NCBI GenBank assembly: GCA_944381255.1
Contig: CALWKL010000054.1
Location: 1 to 18,128, forward strand
DNA from: an uncultured Clostridia bacterium
Lineage (GTDB): Bacteria; Bacillota; Clostridia; Christensenellales; UBA1242
Length of the DNA stretch: 18,128 nt
Direction: 5' to 3'
Part shown: piece by piece, positions 8,291 to 14,968 of the stretch
Layout: the number at the start of each line of letters is the position of its first letter
Numbering within the stretch: position 1 is the stretch's first letter
Position numbers and translations under genes: made by a program
The notes under the pieces: generated by a model
What the model saw: the letters and a program-made list of their open reading frames with translations, nothing else
What the model was told of the DNA's origin: nothing
The model's database searches: none

Positions 8291-8572
8291 CTATTTCTTA
8301 ATAATCATCTTACGTACGAAGAATTCGGTAAAAGACATTTGCTCCTCAAGCTTTGCTATTGTAGTAGCATCAGCTTGGAAGTTCATCAATACATAATAAC
8401 CTTCGTTTTTATCCTGGATAGGATAAGCAAACTTCTTGACGCCAATCTTCTCAACAGACTCGACTACGCCACCATTGGCTACGACTACATCACCAAATTT
8501 CTTGATGATAGCCTCACGAGTCTCCTCATCAGCGGAAATAGAGATTATGTATAGCATCTCGTATTTGTTCAT
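8291..8572 (-). CDS. rpsF: Ribosomal protein bS6
   Basis: 30S platform protein and partner of bS18. The 93 residues show the bS6 fold pattern: MNKYEMLYIISI at the start, the central VVESVEKIGVKKFAYPIQDKNEGYY strand region, and FTEFFVRKMIIKK at the end. The ATG at 8572 follows a near-perfect AAAGGAGGT site. First gene of the rpsF-ssb-rpsR operon, whose leader contains a hairpin that may serve autoregulation. Confidence 0.96.
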   Translation of the reverse strand: MNKYEMLYIISISADEETREAIIKKFGDVVVANGGVVESVEKIGVKKFAYPIQDKNEGYYVLMNFQADATTIAKLEEQMSFTEFFVRKMIIKK

Positions 8573-8582
8573 ATTAGGACGA

Positions 8583-8642
8583 CCTCCTTTTGGACTAACG
8601 GTCTAGCAAATATTCTGCTAGACAAGGATTACATCAGTAATC
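8583..8642 (-). promoter_or_regulatory. rpsF leader with two hairpins; possible S6:S18 autoregulatory element
   Basis: Reading the minus strand, the leader has GATTAC-TGAT-GTAATC (8642-8627), then GTCTAGCA (8623-8616), a 7-base loop and TGCTAGAC (8608-8601), directly followed by CG. This gives a CCG trinucleotide (8601-8599) on the 3' side of the stem, about 8 bases before the AAAGGAGGT site. An S6:S18-binding leader with a conserved CCG beside a hairpin is described upstream of rpsF in many bacteria. The fit here is suggestive. I did not find a convincing outer closing stem. Confidence 0.4.
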
Positions 8643-8650
8643 TAAGAGAG

Positions 8651-8679
8651 AGTATAGCACAAGTTTTATTTTTTTTCAA
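8651..8679 (-). promoter_or_regulatory. Sigma-A promoter of rpsF-ssb-rpsR
   Basis: Minus strand -35 TTGAAA (8674-8679), 17-base spacer, -10 TATACT (8651-8656). Start expected near 8644, giving a leader of about 72 bases. The rest of the gap to 8858 is AT-rich with no further feature seen. Confidence 0.75.
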
Positions 8680-8858
8680 TAGTTTGTATACACTTTTTAC
8701 GAGATTTTTTACAAGTATATACAATATTTTACAATCTAAACTTGTAGTCAATAATTATTTACAAATACTTTCCTATAGATAAAGTTAAAAGTTTAGATAA
8801 TCAAATCTGCTTAATAATTACACTTTGAAAAATAATTTGAATATTTGTACTAATTTAT

Positions 8859-8887
8859 TTGCAAGATATTATAGATTATTGTATAAT
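8859..8887 (+). promoter_or_regulatory. Candidate promoter of the secreted protein at 8922
   Basis: TTGCAA (8859-8864, 4 of 6), 17-base spacer, perfect TATAAT (8882-8887). It is divergent from the rpsF promoter. Confidence 0.5.
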
Positions 8888-8921
8888 ATAAGATATAGTA
8901 CTAATTATAGGAGGTTTCGAC

Positions 8922-9581
8922 TTGCCCAAAACTACGCACGTTGCCTCCGCCATCACGATAGCCGTTGTATCTGGTTTGTTGGTTGCCGCAATTATAAGTA
9001 CAGTGCTACTAGCGACCTTTTCGTATGGTAGACAAGCCAATACCACTCTTACTTTCGCTGGGAATGTAACTATCGAGGTGTCGGGTGTGAATAGTAATCA
9101 CATATGGTTAGCATCTAGTAGTAGTAATTCTAGTATTATTAACGATGCTACTATCACAGCACCAGCATACGACGCTATAGGTATCAAAGTTACCAAAGGT
9201 CCACAGACCAATGTAGATGTGTATGTGAGAGTCTTTGCAATTGTATATACTACCTATTCTAGTATTCAGCCTATGAGTGTTGTGGCTGGCACTACTACCA
9301 CACAATATACTGCCCAAGAGCAAAGATTAATAAATAGTGTACCAAGTAGCCATTATTCTGTAGTTTGTAGTGTAATACGCTACGATGCAATACAAACAAG
9401 TTTTCAAAATATAATCAGTCAATATTATCCACTAGGTAATTCGCTAGACAATAGTCATTTGGGTGCAAGTATGCAAGGACTAGTAGTAATCACTGCCAAA
9501 AATCATACAATAGGCGCACCAAGTGTAACCCTAGATGAATGGAATCAAATTATGCCTGACGCTGAATACCCTACCTGGTAA
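8922..9581 (+). CDS. Secreted protein with SipW-type signal (client 1)
   Basis: The start is TTG at 8922, chosen because TAGGAGG (8908-8914) lies 7 bases before it; no nearby ATG has such a site. The 219 residues begin with a hydrophobic stretch (about 8-32) ending STVLLAT before FSYGR, then NTTLTFAGNVTIEV. This closely resembles the region after the SipW cleavage site in TasA and camelysin-type proteins (AAF, then a T-F-x-SG-like strand). The mature part is Ser/Thr/Val rich with few charges, and contains a strand pattern NVDVYVRVFAIVYTTY also seen in client 2. No sorting motif or lipobox. It is convergent with client 2 and followed by its own terminator. The role is unknown; a surface-fibre or matrix component is an inference. 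Confidence 0.75.
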   Translation: MPKTTHVASAITIAVVSGLLVAAIISTVLLATFSYGRQANTTLTFAGNVTIEVSGVNSNHIWLASSSSNSSIINDATITAPAYDAIGIKVTKGPQTNVDVYVRVFAIVYTTYSSIQPMSVVAGTTTTQYTAQEQRLINSVPSSHYSVVCSVIRYDAIQTSFQNIISQYYPLGNSLDNSHLGASMQGLVVITAKNHTIGAPSVTLDEWNQIMPDAEYPTW

Positions 9582-9608
9582 AGGCAAGATTTTAAGTTAA
9601 TAAATATC

Positions 9609-9643
9609 AAAAGAACTCTATTGTTACCCTTTAGAGTTCTTTT
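9609..9643 (+). terminator. Terminator after client 1
   Basis: AAAAGAACTCTA (9609-9620) pairs with TAGAGTTCTTTT (9632-9643) around an 11-base loop. The T run extends to 9645. Perfect 12-bp complement; the A run on the left could make it work in both directions. Confidence 0.9.
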
Positions 9644-9835
9644 TTATAATCAATTTTACAAATTAACACTATACTTTATAAATACTTATTTAACAATATT
9701 TGATTAGACAAACTAAATACGATTTAAAATAGCGAGTTTTTATTATTCGCAAACTCAGTACAGAGTATGCTTACAATTAGTATTAAACTAATTACCCATT
9801 ACCCACAAAAATATACTTTCTTTATAAATAAAAAA

Positions 9836-9854
9836 CAACCCCAATATAGGGTTG
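9836..9854 (-). terminator. Terminator after client 2
   Basis: On the minus strand CAACCC (9854-9849), a 7-base loop and GGGTTG (9841-9836) are followed by TTTTTTATTTATAAA. It lies 19 bases after the stop of the gene at 9873. Together with the plus-strand terminator at 9609-9643 it isolates the two convergent genes. Confidence 0.85.
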
Positions 9855-9872
9855 CTTTAATAAACTACTCAA

Positions 9873-10601
9873 TTATGCAGAGAAGGCAACAAAGTTCTCA
9901 GCCGCAATAACTGAAGTAAGGTCAGCGATGTAAGTGGCAGTAGCTGGAACTGCAGCAATGTAAAGAGTCAATGTAGCACCAGAACCCTCGATAGCACCAA
10001 GGTCAGCCAATGTGTAAGCAGTATTAATCCAATCAATTAAGTTAAGAGTACTACTTGCTGCAACAACCTCAGATACATACCAGTATCCACTAGCAGCGGC
10101 TGTTGTAGTAGCAGTAAACTGGTGAGTTGTACAGTTGTTGTCTTTAGCAGCATAATTTGGAGATTCTCCGTCCCAAGTTACTAGAGTACCTTTGTTAGAG
10201 TAAGTACCATCTGGCGCTTCAGCATCTTTGTAGAATGGAGTAATGCTTCCACTAGCACCAGGTTTAGTAACTCTAATAGCGTATGCAATTCTTACAGAAG
10301 TGTTTGAAGAAGCATTAGTTACAACAATAGGCTCAATAGCCACACCTTGAGTGATGTTTGTCAAGTTACCTGAAGTGTCAGCAGAACCTGCACGAACACC
10401 ATCAGAAGAAATGGTACGAACATTAATCTTACCATTAGTAATACCAGTTGCGGTCAAAGTTACACCACTACCGAAAGTAATGGTGGTAGTAGCACTTCTA
10501 CCAAATGAGAAGGCTGCCAATACGATTGTAGACGCCAATGCTGCAGCAAGCAATACTGAGAGCACAACGATAGCTACAGTCGAAGTTTTTGTCTTAGTCA
10601 T
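9873..10601 (-). CDS. Secreted Ala/Thr-rich protein with SipW-type signal, TasA-like (client 2)
   Basis: I place the start at the ATG at 10601 (MTKTKTSTV), which has AAAAAAGGAGT upstream; the frame is open further to 10685 but without support. The 242 residues begin with a hydrophobic stretch ending STIVLAA (cleavage expected after A30), then FSFGRSATTTITFGSGVTLTA. This segment lines up well with TasA from its SipW site (AAF, TFASGTLDLSA). The mature protein is dominated by Ala, Thr, Ser, Val and Ile, has few charges and almost no Cys, and contains NASSNTSVRIAYAIRV, a pattern shared with client 1. The strong ribosome site and the dedicated terminator fit a well-expressed product. I infer a structural surface subunit; no enzyme motif was seen. 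Confidence 0.75.
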   Translation of the reverse strand: MTKTKTSTVAIVVLSVLLAAALASTIVLAAFSFGRSATTTITFGSGVTLTATGITNGKINVRTISSDGVRAGSADTSGNLTNITQGVAIEPIVVTNASSNTSVRIAYAIRVTKPGASGSITPFYKDAEAPDGTYSNKGTLVTWDGESPNYAAKDNNCTTHQFTATTTAAASGYWYVSEVVAASSTLNLIDWINTAYTLADLGAIEGSGATLTLYIAAVPATATYIADLTSVIAAENFVAFSA

Positions 10602-10716
10602 AAAGAAAGACTCCTTTTTTAATCTTTTTCCTATTTTTTTGCTGAATACATCTCTCTTATCTTTAGATACATAGATTACAATCACATATCTACTTTAGAA
10701 GAGAAGAGATTAATTA

Positions 10717-10746
10717 TTCAAAATTTACAAGCCCATAAAGTATACT
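10717..10746 (+). promoter_or_regulatory. Weak promoter candidate for the putative RNA
   Basis: TTCAAA (10717-10722, 4 of 6), 18-base spacer, TATACT (10741-10746, 5 of 6). A start near 10753 would coincide with the first base of the first hairpin of the putative RNA. Confidence 0.3.
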
Positions 10747-10752
10747 GCTATC

Positions 10753-11226
10753 CAGCGGTGAAGTGTCCCGCCTGCGTGTGGAGAGTGTACATTTTCCACC
10801 TCTGTCCAATTTAACAGAGAGCATTTTGGGTAAATAATCTCTAACAATTCCAAAGGTACGGAAGCGAATGTGCCTAAGTCTAAAAACAATGAAGATTTTC
10901 AGCATATTTTGAGGTTACTAATGCTCAATTATGTAAAAGATTCATAAGAACTCATATTAAAATTTTCCGTGGTCTAGGGTAAGCAATTTACTCAAAAACC
11001 ACCGAACTGTATCGCTACAGTGAGTAAAATGCCTATCTTCTAGACTCTTATTTAAAAAATTAGAGTCTATGCATCTCTACTATAATTCGAGCGCCTCAAG
11101 AGCAAAACCAAGCTAAAAAGCAAGTAAACAGTAACCTCACTCCTGAGTAGTTTAACGAGATTCCGCTCAACATAAATAGTGTGTACAAATGTAACTATTT
11201 ATAGAACTAGTTTACCACATTTTTTT
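10753..11226 (+). ncRNA. Hairpin-rich gap, candidate large structured RNA
   Basis: The 665-base gap between clients 2 and 3 has no credible gene. From 10753 to 11202 I see a chain of stems: 10753-10774 (CAGCGG with CCG-CTG, one bulge), 10778-10799 (7 bp), 10800-10819 (6 bp), 10854-10875 (6 bp), 10969-11002 (GTGGT/ACCAC enclosing 10977-10993), 11006-11021 (ACTGTA-TCGC-TACAGT), 11041-11069 (13 bp with one mismatch) and 11172-11202 (9 bp). A T7 run lies at 11220-11226. Four pairings need G-U pairs that exist only if the plus strand is transcribed; one alternative pairing (11133-11138 with 11157-11162) favours minus. No conserved core of RNase P RNA, tmRNA, SRP RNA or common riboswitches was recognised. 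Strand and ends are tentative. Confidence 0.4.
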
Positions 11227-11266
11227 ATTAAAAGGCAAATAAATTAAGCCATTTTATCAAGAAAAT

Positions 11267-11845
11267 TTAATACTTTATAGGCTCTACATCTATATCAAAG
11301 TTACAAGTAATACTAGTTACTGAAGCAACCAGATATCCTAGCTCTGGATTACCCCCTACAGCCTCACCACCAGCGGCACCTAAGGGCGCAGAAATAGACA
11401 AAGTTGTATTTTTACCAGTGCCACTATTGAGGGTAGAATCTGCCCCAAAATCAAGGGCAAACCTCCAAGTACCAGCGGTGGTCGCTACCGTAGTAGTATT
11501 AGCACTTACTTGAGTAACGCTATTGAAAGAACTAGACCTGCCTGACCCCCAATTTAGTGTAAAAGATGTCAGTCTAAAATTTGCGAGCGACACAGAGGAA
11601 ACTTCATACTGATTTTTGGCTAGAGAAAAGGTAAGTGTCGCATTGCTGGTGCCTCCTGGATAAACTTTGGCAGGCACGGAGGCAGAGCAAGAAATAGTGC
11701 CGATGCTTGCTATTCGAATTGTATTCTGTCCGTAATTGTATACAGACATAGCAGCAAGAGTAATGCTAGCACTCATCGCTACCATTACTACGAGTAGCAT
11801 TGACACAAATATTATCCATTCTGCTCTACTGAGTACTCTGCGCAC
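11267..11845 (-). CDS. Secreted protein with SipW-type signal (client 3)
   Basis: The start is GTG at 11845, set by AAAGGAGGGG about 9 bases upstream. The 192 residues open with MRRVLSRAEW, then a hydrophobic stretch to about residue 32 (SASITLAA) followed by MSVYNYGQNTIRIASIGTISCSA, which parallels the other three clients. The mature part is Ser/Thr/Gly/Asn rich with alternating hydrophobic residues, as in a beta-sandwich (ATLTFSLAKNQYEVSSVSL, TLNWGSGRSSSF). It carries two Cys (in ISCSA and ITCNF), which could pair. The gene follows client 4 by 34 bases, so the two are probably cotranscribed. No enzymatic motif or sorting signal was seen. Confidence 0.7.
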   Translation of the reverse strand: MRRVLSRAEWIIFVSMLLVVMVAMSASITLAAMSVYNYGQNTIRIASIGTISCSASVPAKVYPGGTSNATLTFSLAKNQYEVSSVSLANFRLTSFTLNWGSGRSSSFNSVTQVSANTTTVATTAGTWRFALDFGADSTLNSGTGKNTTLSISAPLGAAGGEAVGGNPELGYLVASVTSITCNFDIDVEPIKY

Positions 11846-11879
11846 TTATTTTCCCCTCCTTTAATAATTATAACTAATC

Positions 11880-13034
11880 TTAATCAGCTGACAACAATTT
11901 AGCAAAGTCTGCATAGTATGATGTCGCTCCAGCACTATTTTGGTCCAATGCATTGAGCCAAGCTAGATACGCATCACTATTAGGATTACCTAGATAAGTA
12001 TGATAAAATGTCATAGTATCTATACTAGAAATCGTAAATCTCAGCGGTGTAGTAGCCTCATTGAGTTCGGTATCGAATATCAACTGGTTATCACTACCAT
12101 TGGTTAAATCTACATACTCACCTGGATCTACAGGCTTACTCACAAAGTATGTATTATACCCTGTCGTTGCCGAACTCTCGCTAGCTAATTTCCACTTATT
12201 AGTAGAATCACTTGTATCCTCATCGACATAGGTTGTCCAATTACCATTTGAGAATGTACTGCTCTTATTCGGTGCATGACCACCATTGATGATTTGTATA
12301 GTAAATACCGTCCTAGTCTGTGAGTTGTTGTACAAAGTGATTGCATTGCTTGAAGTGATAGCCTCCATATCCACACTCTCACCAGTAATACTTACCTTAT
12401 TAAAGACGTAATAATTATTTACACGAGTCGCCTGAAAGTGATTCTCATCTCCTCCGGTTGAAGGAGGCATACGCCTGTCTTCATCATGGCCAGAGAACAT
12501 AACAATGGTAGAGTTTGTATTGTACTTTTTAAGGATATTTAGTCCGTCTGTGGTGTACTGACCTAGAGTAGAAGCTCCACTAATGAACATATCACGAGAA
12601 GCCCATTCTACTATGAAACCTCCATTTGGATCACCCTTCGCATCAGTAGAATATTGCGCTTGCATCAATTCTACCAAGACATTGCTACTAGTGGCTCCAG
12701 TGAGTGCGACAGTCTTATTAGCATCATCGGATTTTATGATTCGATTGTAATAATACCAGCCATTATCCTGACGAACCCAATATGAAGCCCCAAAGGTAAC
12801 TCCACTAGCTAAGGGTAAAACTCGCATTACGCAATTCATATCATTGGTAACTGAAATAGAACCAGAATTTACTGTAGAGTTCAACTCACCTACACCGCCT
12901 ACTGTACCTGCATCCAAAGACCTAGCGATATTGATAGCAGCCAAAAGAACAGTAGCCGACAAGCAAACAGTAAACAGCACTGCGGTAAAAACAATCGCTA
13001 TGGTTAAGGGCATTTTACTTGATTTGGTGCTCAA
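11880..13034 (-). CDS. Large secreted protein with SipW-type signal (client 4)
   Basis: The start is TTG at 13034 with AAGGAGG upstream (AGGAGG, 13043-13048). The 384 residues begin MSTKSSKMPL, then a hydrophobic stretch to about residue 33 (LSATVLLAA) before INIARSLDAGTVGG. The mature part is large for this group and rich in Asn, Thr, Ser, Tyr and Asp. It holds strand-like pieces such as ITLYNNSQTRTVFTIQI that resemble the NxS-x-V-x-R-V strand of clients 1 and 2. A polar segment, SGHDEDRRMPPSTGGDENHF, lies near residues 183-205; no known catalytic site was recognised there. It lies between the signal peptidase gene (132 bases upstream) and client 3, which suggests that it is processed by that enzyme. 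Confidence 0.72.
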   Translation of the reverse strand: MSTKSSKMPLTIAIVFTAVLFTVCLSATVLLAAINIARSLDAGTVGGVGELNSTVNSGSISVTNDMNCVMRVLPLASGVTFGASYWVRQDNGWYYYNRIIKSDDANKTVALTGATSSNVLVELMQAQYSTDAKGDPNGGFIVEWASRDMFISGASTLGQYTTDGLNILKKYNTNSTIVMFSGHDEDRRMPPSTGGDENHFQATRVNNYYVFNKVSITGESVDMEAITSSNAITLYNNSQTRTVFTIQIINGGHAPNKSSTFSNGNWTTYVDEDTSDSTNKWKLASESSATTGYNTYFVSKPVDPGEYVDLTNGSDNQLIFDTELNEATTPLRFTISSIDTMTFYHTYLGNPNSDAYLAWLNALDQNSAGATSYYADFAKLLSAD

Positions 13035-13166
13035 ACGCTAATCCTCCTTGAATTGATAAAAATTTTATACTAATAATAATAAAAAGTAAACTAAAATAGC
13101 GGTATGTACGAATTTTTTTTAATTTTTTGTAAAAATTAGTTCATTTTTGTAAAATTTTAGCAATAA

Positions 13167-14057
13167 TTACTCATGCATAAGATTTGCGAACCGAATCTCG
13201 TCCTCCTTCTTTTTCCGCTCTCTTGCCTCTTTCTCCGCTTGCCTCTCGTACTCGGTTTTCTTATCCAAGAATTCCTTGTATTCTTCCTCTTGATGTTTGC
13301 GTTCAATAAGTATACGTGCAAGCATCAGACCTATCAGCAATGTCAAGAAAACTGCAAGTACTACCACCATATATCTTTGCACAAACATTACCACATATCC
13401 TAGCACAGGCACTTGCAAGACCATACGCCCTTTTACCGCAGGGAAATCGATAATGTGTCGCAGATTTTCATACGCTGGGTCAGCAGAATTTGCTCCTACC
13501 ATAACTATTACGCCACCACCCACGCTCTGTACTTGATGGATATAATCTTTATTGTTGTATGTATAACTTAAGATATCACCGATTCGTATATCACTAATTT
13601 TGTCTACTGGCTGGATAACAACGAGGCTCCCTACAGGGATTCTATCCACCATACTATCTGTAGGCACAAGTCCTATTCTCAAGCCCATCAAAAGTCCAAA
13701 AGCCACTACGAAGGCTACAAGCAGTACTATAGTCAGCAAAAAGGTATTGATTACATTGATTATGGTAACCCAACGGCTAGGAATTACCTGACTAAATAGA
13801 TAATTATCTGTAAACTCATTCATCTGGCGACGCTTGTAGTTGCGCAGACGCAGAGTCTCACTACTAGGCTCACTAGCTTGGTTGTACTGTTCCATAATCG
13901 CAGGATTTTGTCCTTTTGGTTCTGGATTTTTGGGATCGTACAATATCTCTATAGAATCTACACGGGGCTGTTCAGCATTAATTATCGCTTGTCTTGTAAC
14001 ATCTAGTGGATAGGCGTCTTTCTTGTGATGCTCCGTATTCTTTTTCGCTGAATCCAT
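13167..14057 (-). CDS. sipW: ER-type (Ser-His) signal peptidase I, SipW family
   Basis: Membrane protease that removes signal peptides of SipW-dependent proteins. The catalytic Ser is S135 in VPTDSMVDRIPVGS. In place of the Lys of ordinary bacterial enzymes there is H174 (DYIHQVQSV), and D193 (NSADPAYE) completes the set. The Ser-His and His-Asp distances (39 and 19) are essentially those of Bacillus SipW as I recall them. A membrane helix precedes the Ser (about 96-124), another follows the domain (YMVVVLAVFLTLLIGLML). At 296 residues it is about 100 longer than SipW: an extra polar N-terminal region of roughly 90 residues and a highly charged, probably coiled-coil tail (EYKEFLDKKTEYERQAEKEA onward), both likely cytoplasmic. 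The ATG at 14057 has AGGAG upstream. Clients 3 and 4 lie directly downstream. Confidence 0.9.
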   Translation of the reverse strand: MDSAKKNTEHHKKDAYPLDVTRQAIINAEQPRVDSIEILYDPKNPEPKGQNPAIMEQYNQASEPSSETLRLRNYKRRQMNEFTDNYLFSQVIPSRWVTIINVINTFLLTIVLLVAFVVAFGLLMGLRIGLVPTDSMVDRIPVGSLVVIQPVDKISDIRIGDILSYTYNNKDYIHQVQSVGGGVIVMVGANSADPAYENLRHIIDFPAVKGRMVLQVPVLGYVVMFVQRYMVVVLAVFLTLLIGLMLARILIERKHQEEEYKEFLDKKTEYERQAEKEARERKKKEDEIRFANLMHE

Positions 14058-14090
14058 ATATTCTCCTATTTTTCTTCAAGGCTATAACTA

Positions 14091-14119
14091 ATTTTATCAA
14101 AATACGACAAAAAACTCAA
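14091..14119 (-). promoter_or_regulatory. Candidate sigma-A promoter of the sipW-like gene
   Basis: Minus strand TTGAGT (14114-14119), 17-base spacer, TAAAAT (14091-14096, 5 of 6). The start near 14084 leaves about 27 bases before the ATG. Confidence 0.45.
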
Positions 14120-14342
14120 ACAATTAATCATACTTTTTTGCAAAAATATAAGTTTATGTTATTTTGTGTAATTGAGAGGTTTTTATTCTTACGCGCGCGC
14201 AACAATTAAATATAATATAAATATAATAAAGGCAAAATTACCAAATTAAAAAATAACAATACTTGAATATTTTTGATACTCAATTAAAAAAATAAAATCT
14301 AGATTTAATTAGCTACCAAAAAATTTTTATAATTATTTTTGC
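14120..14342 (+). other. AT-rich divergent intergenic region, nothing further seen
   Basis: The gap between the sipW-like gene and ppa is 346 bases, with a promoter at each end. The middle is very AT-rich, apart from a short CGCGCGC stretch near 14192-14199. I see no gene, strong hairpin, repeat or riboswitch-like sequence in it. Confidence 0.5.
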
Positions 14343-14371
14343 TTGCGAAAAGTAAACCTTGGTGTTATAAT
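14343..14371 (+). promoter_or_regulatory. Promoter of ppa-lepB
   Basis: TTGCGA (14343-14348, 4 of 6), 17-base spacer, perfect TATAAT (14366-14371) with a TG one base upstream (extended -10, 14363-14364). The start near 14378 is followed by AAGGAG before the ppa ATG. Confidence 0.7.
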
Positions 14372-14403
14372 AATTAATATTATTACTTTTAAGGAGAATT
14401 TTT

Positions 14404-14937
14404 ATGAACATTTGGCATGAAATAGAGAAATCAAGAGTAAAAGCTGACAAATTTGTCGCTGTAATTGAGATTGCAAAAGGCAGTAAAGTAAAGTATGAAT
14501 TGGACAAGGAAACTGGTATGATTATGTTTGACCGTCTACTTTACACCAGTATGGTCTACCCTGCTAACTATGGCTTTATCCCTCGTACACTTGGTGGAGA
14601 CGGCGACCCTCTAGATGTATTGGTACTTACCTCAGAGCCTCTTATGCCAGGAGTATTAGTTGAGGCACGCCCTATAGGCGTAATAGAAATGATTGATGAT
14701 GGCGAGGCTGATGAGAAGATTATTGCAGTAGCTGATAGCGACCCATTCTTCACAAATGTCAAGACACTCGATGACCTACCTAAGCACACTTTTGACGAGA
14801 TGGTACACTTCTTTGCTAGATACAAAGAATTGCAAAACAAGGTTACCGAAATCAAGGGTGTATCTGGTATGGAGGCTGCCAAAAAGTGCATTGAGGAAAG
14901 CCTCATCAACTACACTGCAGAGTTTGACCGCAATTAA
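14404..14937 (+). CDS. ppa: Inorganic pyrophosphatase, family I (soluble)
   Basis: Hydrolyses pyrophosphate to two phosphates in the cytoplasm and so pulls nucleic acid and aminoacyl-tRNA synthesis forward. The 177 residues are the normal family size. The signature DGDPLDVLV lies at about residues 62-70 and supplies metal-binding aspartates. Other conserved parts are KYELDKETGMIMFDR, YPANYGFIPRT, and DDGEADEKIIAV. The ATG at 14404 follows AAGGAG. lepB starts 31 bases after the stop, without a terminator between them, so the two genes are probably cotranscribed. Confidence 0.97.
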   Translation: MNIWHEIEKSRVKADKFVAVIEIAKGSKVKYELDKETGMIMFDRLLYTSMVYPANYGFIPRTLGGDGDPLDVLVLTSEPLMPGVLVEARPIGVIEMIDDGEADEKIIAVADSDPFFTNVKTLDDLPKHTFDEMVHFFARYKELQNKVTEIKGVSGMEAAKKCIEESLINYTAEFDRN

Positions 14938-14968
14938 CTTATAAACTAACAAAAAAAATAGGAGAATT

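Noticed and set aside
10351..10674. Plus-strand open frame opposite client 2
   Set aside because: Shadow of the Ala/Thr-rich gene on the other strand; no ribosome site and no sensible product.
10602..10685. Upstream extension of client 2 to a start at 10685
   Set aside because: The ATG at 10601 has a strong ribosome site and gives a normal signal peptide; the extension overlaps that ribosome site.
10714..10905. Minus-strand 63-residue open frame in the hairpin-rich gap
   Set aside because: No ribosome site before its ATG, no family resemblance, and it overlaps several stems of the putative RNA.
10686..11266. RNase P RNA, tmRNA, SRP RNA or a known riboswitch in the large gap
   Set aside because: I looked on both strands for their conserved cores (for example GAGGAAAGTCC, the GGAAG-CAGC SRP loop, a tRNA-like CCA end) and found none.
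13035..13166. Separate promoter for client 4
   Set aside because: The gap is very AT-rich and offers TTTACT and TATAAA only 15 bases apart; too weak to list.
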